DNA of 35,862 bases, taken from assembly GCA_029935405.1 (NCBI GenBank), contig JAOZKH010000013.1, forward strand, positions 1-35,862, given 5' to 3'. The notes under the pieces are model-generated. The model had not been told where the DNA came from. It ran no database searches and saw only the letters and a program-made list of their open reading frames with translations. The position numbers were made by a program, and so were the translations under genes. This stretch comes from Vallitaleaceae bacterium (GTDB lineage: Bacteria > Bacillota > Clostridia > Lachnospirales > Vallitaleaceae). Shown here piece by piece: positions 33,290 to 35,862 of this stretch. Every line of letters starts with the position of its first letter. Position 1 is the first letter of the stretch.

Positions 33290-34157
33290 TTCAACAGATT
33301 TAATGATTAATATAAGTAATCTGAATTTTACATACTTAAAATCTGGAAAACATGCTATTAATGGTATTGATTTTTCTATATCAAAAGGCGAAGTTTTTGG
33401 ATTTTTAGGACCAAGTGGTGCTGGCAAAACAACAACCCAACGCCTCATCATCGGTTTATTAAACGGCTATCATGGTAATATTGAAATACTTGGTAAAGAG
33501 CGTAATAAGTGGGACAAATCATTTTTTGAGGAAATTGGTGTTGCATTTGACTTTCCTAATCTATATCTAAAACTAACCGCGGAGGAAAACCTAAAGCTAA
33601 TAGGTTCCTATTACAAGAACCAAACAAATAACCTAGATGAATTATTCGATGAAGTTGGATTACTAAAAGACAAAAAAACAAAAGTCGAAAACTTTTCAAA
33701 AGGTATGAAAATGCGCTTGAATTTTATACGTTCCATTATGCATTCCCCAAAAATCATGTTTTTTGACGAACCCACCTCAGGGCTTGACCCTGTTAATGCT
33801 AGAATCATTAAAGATAAAATACTAGACATGCGTCGCAAAGGCAAAACAATTTTTTTGACTACGCATAACATGACGGTTGCCGAGCAATTATGTGACAGAG
33901 TCGCTTTCATAAATGAAGGTACTTTATCTGCCGTTGATACACCTGGAAACTTAATGCTTGAACACGGATCAGCATATGTGAAAATTGTATATGAAAATAA
34001 TGGACTAAAAGTTAATAAAAGTTTCGATTTAACATCCATTGGATATAATCAAGAATTTAAACATATATTAGAAACGAAAAAAATACAAACTATTCACAGT
34101 GGTGAAGCAACTTTAGAAGATGTATTTATTAAATTTACCGGCAGAGAATTAATCTAG
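33282..34157 (+). CDS. ABC exporter ATP-binding protein
   Basis: Starting at the ATG after AAGGAGGCCACACAC gives 291 residues. The nucleotide-binding domain has Walker A GPSGAGKTT (about 43-51), a degenerate signature NFSKGMKMR instead of LSGGQ, Walker B IMFFDEPTSGLDP and the switch histidine in TTHNM. The Q-loop region reads GVAFDFPNLYLKLT, as in drug and lantibiotic exporters. It supplies energy for the two following permeases. The ORF-track start at 33240 lies inside TetR and lacks a ribosome site. The three-gene set resembles small drug-efflux systems such as the mycobacterial fluoroquinolone exporter; that match is from memory. Confidence 0.92.
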   Translation: MSNSTDLMINISNLNFTYLKSGKHAINGIDFSISKGEVFGFLGPSGAGKTTTQRLIIGLLNGYHGNIEILGKERNKWDKSFFEEIGVAFDFPNLYLKLTAEENLKLIGSYYKNQTNNLDELFDEVGLLKDKKTKVENFSKGMKMRLNFIRSIMHSPKIMFFDEPTSGLDPVNARIIKDKILDMRRKGKTIFLTTHNMTVAEQLCDRVAFINEGTLSAVDTPGNLMLEHGSAYVKIVYENNGLKVNKSFDLTSIGYNQEFKHILETKKIQTIHSGEATLEDVFIKFTGRELI

Positions 34158-34173
34158 AATCGGAGGTGATATC

Positions 34174-34866
34174 ATGAGATGGTTAACTGCACTAAAAGCA
34201 GATTTATTCTTTCAGTTTAAGCAAGGATTTTACTATATATATGCTATTTTATCTTTAATCTATCTAATAATTTTTAGTCAAATCAGCGATAGTGTTCTCC
34301 AATTTGTTCTACCAATCGTTATGTTTACAGATCCGTCAGTTTTAGGCTTATTTTTCATAGGTGGGCTATTGCTATTGGAAAAAGAACAAGGAATACTTAG
34401 TTTGACTTACATTACTCCTTTAAAAATTTATGAATTTGTTATGAGTAAAGTTATTTCCTTAATCCTCATATCATTACTTGCAGTAATAGTAATTAGCCTA
34501 GTTTCATATAATGGTAGTGTAAATTACTTATCACTAATTAGCGGTATTATACTAACTTCAATTATTTTTACTCTTTATGGGTTTCTAATTGCATCAAAAG
34601 CCAAATCAATTAATGATTACTTTGTTAAAATGATACCCCAAATGATTTTGCTTATCATTCCATGCATTTTGATATTCATATTTCCAAATTGGTGGTTTTT
34701 AAATATTGCTCCAAGCGTATCTGCACTGAATCTAGTTTGGGGCGCCTATCATGGCATTGGATATCCTCAACTTGGTATTAATATTACATATTTGACACTA
34801 ATTAGTTTTATCATGTATCGATATACAATAAAGGCATTCATTAAAGGCATGATTGTAACTGATTAG
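34174..34866 (+). CDS. ABC exporter permease subunit 1
   Basis: This 230-residue protein has six membrane spans, with a cytoplasmic loop containing EKEQGILSLTYITPLKIYEFVMSK. That phrase is typical of ABC-2-like permeases that resemble the fluoroquinolone-export type. An amphipathic N-terminus (MRWLTALKADLFFQFKQGF) is followed by the first span. A CGGAGGTGATATC ribosome site precedes the ATG, 16 bases after the ATPase gene. It should form a heterodimeric channel with the next gene product. Substrate unknown. Confidence 0.85.
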   Translation: MRWLTALKADLFFQFKQGFYYIYAILSLIYLIIFSQISDSVLQFVLPIVMFTDPSVLGLFFIGGLLLLEKEQGILSLTYITPLKIYEFVMSKVISLILISLLAVIVISLVSYNGSVNYLSLISGIILTSIIFTLYGFLIASKAKSINDYFVKMIPQMILLIIPCILIFIFPNWWFLNIAPSVSALNLVWGAYHGIGYPQLGINITYLTLISFIMYRYTIKAFIKGMIVTD

Positions 34867-34879
34867 ACAGGAGGATGAA

Positions 34880-35581
34880 ATGATTAAAAGCATTTACTAT
34901 AAAAGCGATTTAAAACAATTGCTTAGAGAACCTATGATGACACTTTTGTTTTCTATACCTATTATTATTGCACCTGTTTTTAGACTGCTCCTTGAGTTTG
35001 CCGTTCCCTTTAGCCAACGTTATATTACTTATGATATTACTTTATATCACAACTATATTTTAGCCTTTACTCAATCCATTGTCGCTAGTATGTTAGGTGT
35101 AGTTATGGGATTTATGTTACTTGACGACAAAGATGCCAAGATTGTCGAACTAATTAAAGTCACTCCTCTTGGCAGCTCTGGATATCTATTTACTCGATTA
35201 AGTTTTATTGCTGTTGGAATTTTTGTATATGGAATTTATTCATATTTAGTTGTTGGAATATATACTATTAGTATACCTATACTTCTTTATATCAATATTT
35301 TACTAGGTATGTTAGGAGCAACTTTAGGTCTTATCTTTATAAAACTTGCATCTGACAAAGTAAAAGGATTAATCTATGCAAAAGGATTGAACATAATAAT
35401 ATTATTTCCTTTTGTTGATTTATTAGAAGTACCTTTCATCACTGTTATTGCCGCTTGCTTCCCTACTTACTGGATTTACAAAATAATCGAATCAAACGGT
35501 TCATTTTTCTCCATACTAATAGGTACTATAGTCTCATCTATTTGGTTTGGTGTCCTCATACGAAAGGAGGTTAAATCTTAG
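34880..35581 (+). CDS. ABC exporter permease subunit 2
   Basis: This 233-residue protein has six membrane spans and a loop reading LLDDKDAKIVELIKVTPLGSSGYLFTRL, matching the same position and style as the loop of the first permease. It begins IKSIYYKSDLKQLLREPMM. An ACAGGAGGATG ribosome site precedes the ATG. It ends the TetR-ABC operon; its stop lies 13 bases from the stop of the convergent MoaD-like gene, and I see no terminator in between. Together the genes encode a single drug- or metabolite-type efflux pump. Confidence 0.85.
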   Translation: MIKSIYYKSDLKQLLREPMMTLLFSIPIIIAPVFRLLLEFAVPFSQRYITYDITLYHNYILAFTQSIVASMLGVVMGFMLLDDKDAKIVELIKVTPLGSSGYLFTRLSFIAVGIFVYGIYSYLVVGIYTISIPILLYINILLGMLGATLGLIFIKLASDKVKGLIYAKGLNIIILFPFVDLLEVPFITVIAACFPTYWIYKIIESNGSFFSILIGTIVSSIWFGVLIRKEVKS

Positions 35582-35594
35582 TAGTATTTGTCCA

Positions 35595-35828
35595 TTAGCC
35601 ACTGCTAACTGGTCCTAGTATACTTAGTGTGTCTCCTGATTTTAAAACATGGCTTTTTCTAACTCGCTTATAGTTAACTGCAATAATTAGAATTCGCCTT
35701 AATAAAATTGGTGTTTTTAACTTTTTAAGCACTTCCAAAACTGTTGTACCTTCTTCAATGGTCATGTGTCCATTATGATCAATTAAACTGTCATCACAAA
35801 ACCCTGGAGCATAAACTCTAATTTTCAT
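35595..35828 (-). CDS. MoaD/ThiS-like small beta-grasp protein lacking the terminal GG
   Basis: This 77-residue protein has the ubiquitin-like beta-grasp plan: MKIRVYAPGF, then EEGTTVLEVLKKL, ILIIAVNYKRV and LKSGDTLSILGPVSSG at the C-terminus. Sulfur carriers of the MoaD/ThiS family end in GG, but this one ends in SG. GGGAGAATT precedes the ATG. Only 34 bases remain before the window edge, so any upstream partner gene is not visible. It may be a relative used as a protein-binding module, or a sulfur carrier that lost its function. Confidence 0.7.
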   Translation of the reverse strand: MKIRVYAPGFCDDSLIDHNGHMTIEEGTTVLEVLKKLKTPILLRRILIIAVNYKRVRKSHVLKSGDTLSILGPVSSG

Positions 35829-35862
35829 AATTCTCCCATTCTTTAGCAGTCACAGTTTTTTT

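Noticed and set aside
33611-34039. 142-residue minus-strand ORF
   Set aside because: Shadow of the ABC ATPase gene, covering its Walker B and signature regions.

Overview
The window looks like chromosome of a low-GC, anaerobic, amino-acid-fermenting member of the Clostridia. The evidence is the AT-rich sequence, strong AGGAGG-type ribosome sites, ferredoxin-linked 2-oxoacid oxidoreductases, two butyrate-kinase/phosphotransbutyrylase pairs, Etf-linked flavin dehydrogenases and a sigma-54 activator. I saw no tRNA, rRNA, CRISPR array, insertion sequence or prophage gene. No gene-free stretch exceeds about 300 bases.

Layout. (1) 1-1260, plus strand: a metallo-beta-lactamase-fold hydrolase and a small secreted protein, closed by a perfect 17-bp bidirectional terminator. 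(2) 1265-7870, minus strand: an aromatic 2-oxoacid module ptb-iorA-iorB-buk, followed by a PrpR-like sigma-54 enhancer-binding regulator. A near-perfect -24/-12 promoter (TGGCATG-N4-TTGCA) lies upstream of ptb, with a 20-bp dyad about 95 bp further upstream as a possible enhancer site. (3) 7939-9322: a YczE-like membrane protein divergent from a GntR/FCD regulator. (4) 9319-15278: a second acyl-phosphate pair (ptb2, buk2, minus) divergent from a branched-chain aminotransferase and a four-subunit 2-oxoacid:ferredoxin oxidoreductase (plus). Modules 2 and 4 run the same oxidative Stickland-type chemistry on different substrates: amino acid to 2-oxoacid, to acyl-CoA plus reduced ferredoxin, to acyl-phosphate, to acid plus ATP.

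(5) 15284-25048, minus strand: a tightly packed eight-gene operon of FGGY kinase, BON-domain/GlpA-like oxidoreductase, GlpB-like oxidoreductase, DUF1667 protein, alkyl-DHAP-synthase-like FAD oxidase, EtfB, a divergent EtfA and a GlcD/lactate-dehydrogenase-like FAD oxidase. One sigma-A promoter (TTGACA-N17-TATTAT), overlapped by a perfect 18-bp palindrome, drives it. Its substrate is unknown, and it is the best candidate for an undescribed system. (6) 25066-26031: a DjlA-like DnaJ-domain membrane protein. (7) 26243-32424, minus strand: a seven-gene operon of acetate kinase, AEC transporter, DUF5058-type membrane protein, unidentified membrane protein, M20 peptidase and AzlC/AzlD amino-acid exporter. 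(8) 32575-35581, plus strand: an autoregulated TetR repressor with a three-gene ABC exporter, followed by a convergent MoaD/ThiS-like small protein lacking the usual terminal diglycine.

The common theme is extraction of energy and reducing power from amino acids and an unidentified phosphorylated polyol or hydroxyacid, using substrate-level phosphorylation by three ASKHA acyl kinases, ferredoxin and Etf. Family assignments come from reading motifs in the translations; no database search was run.
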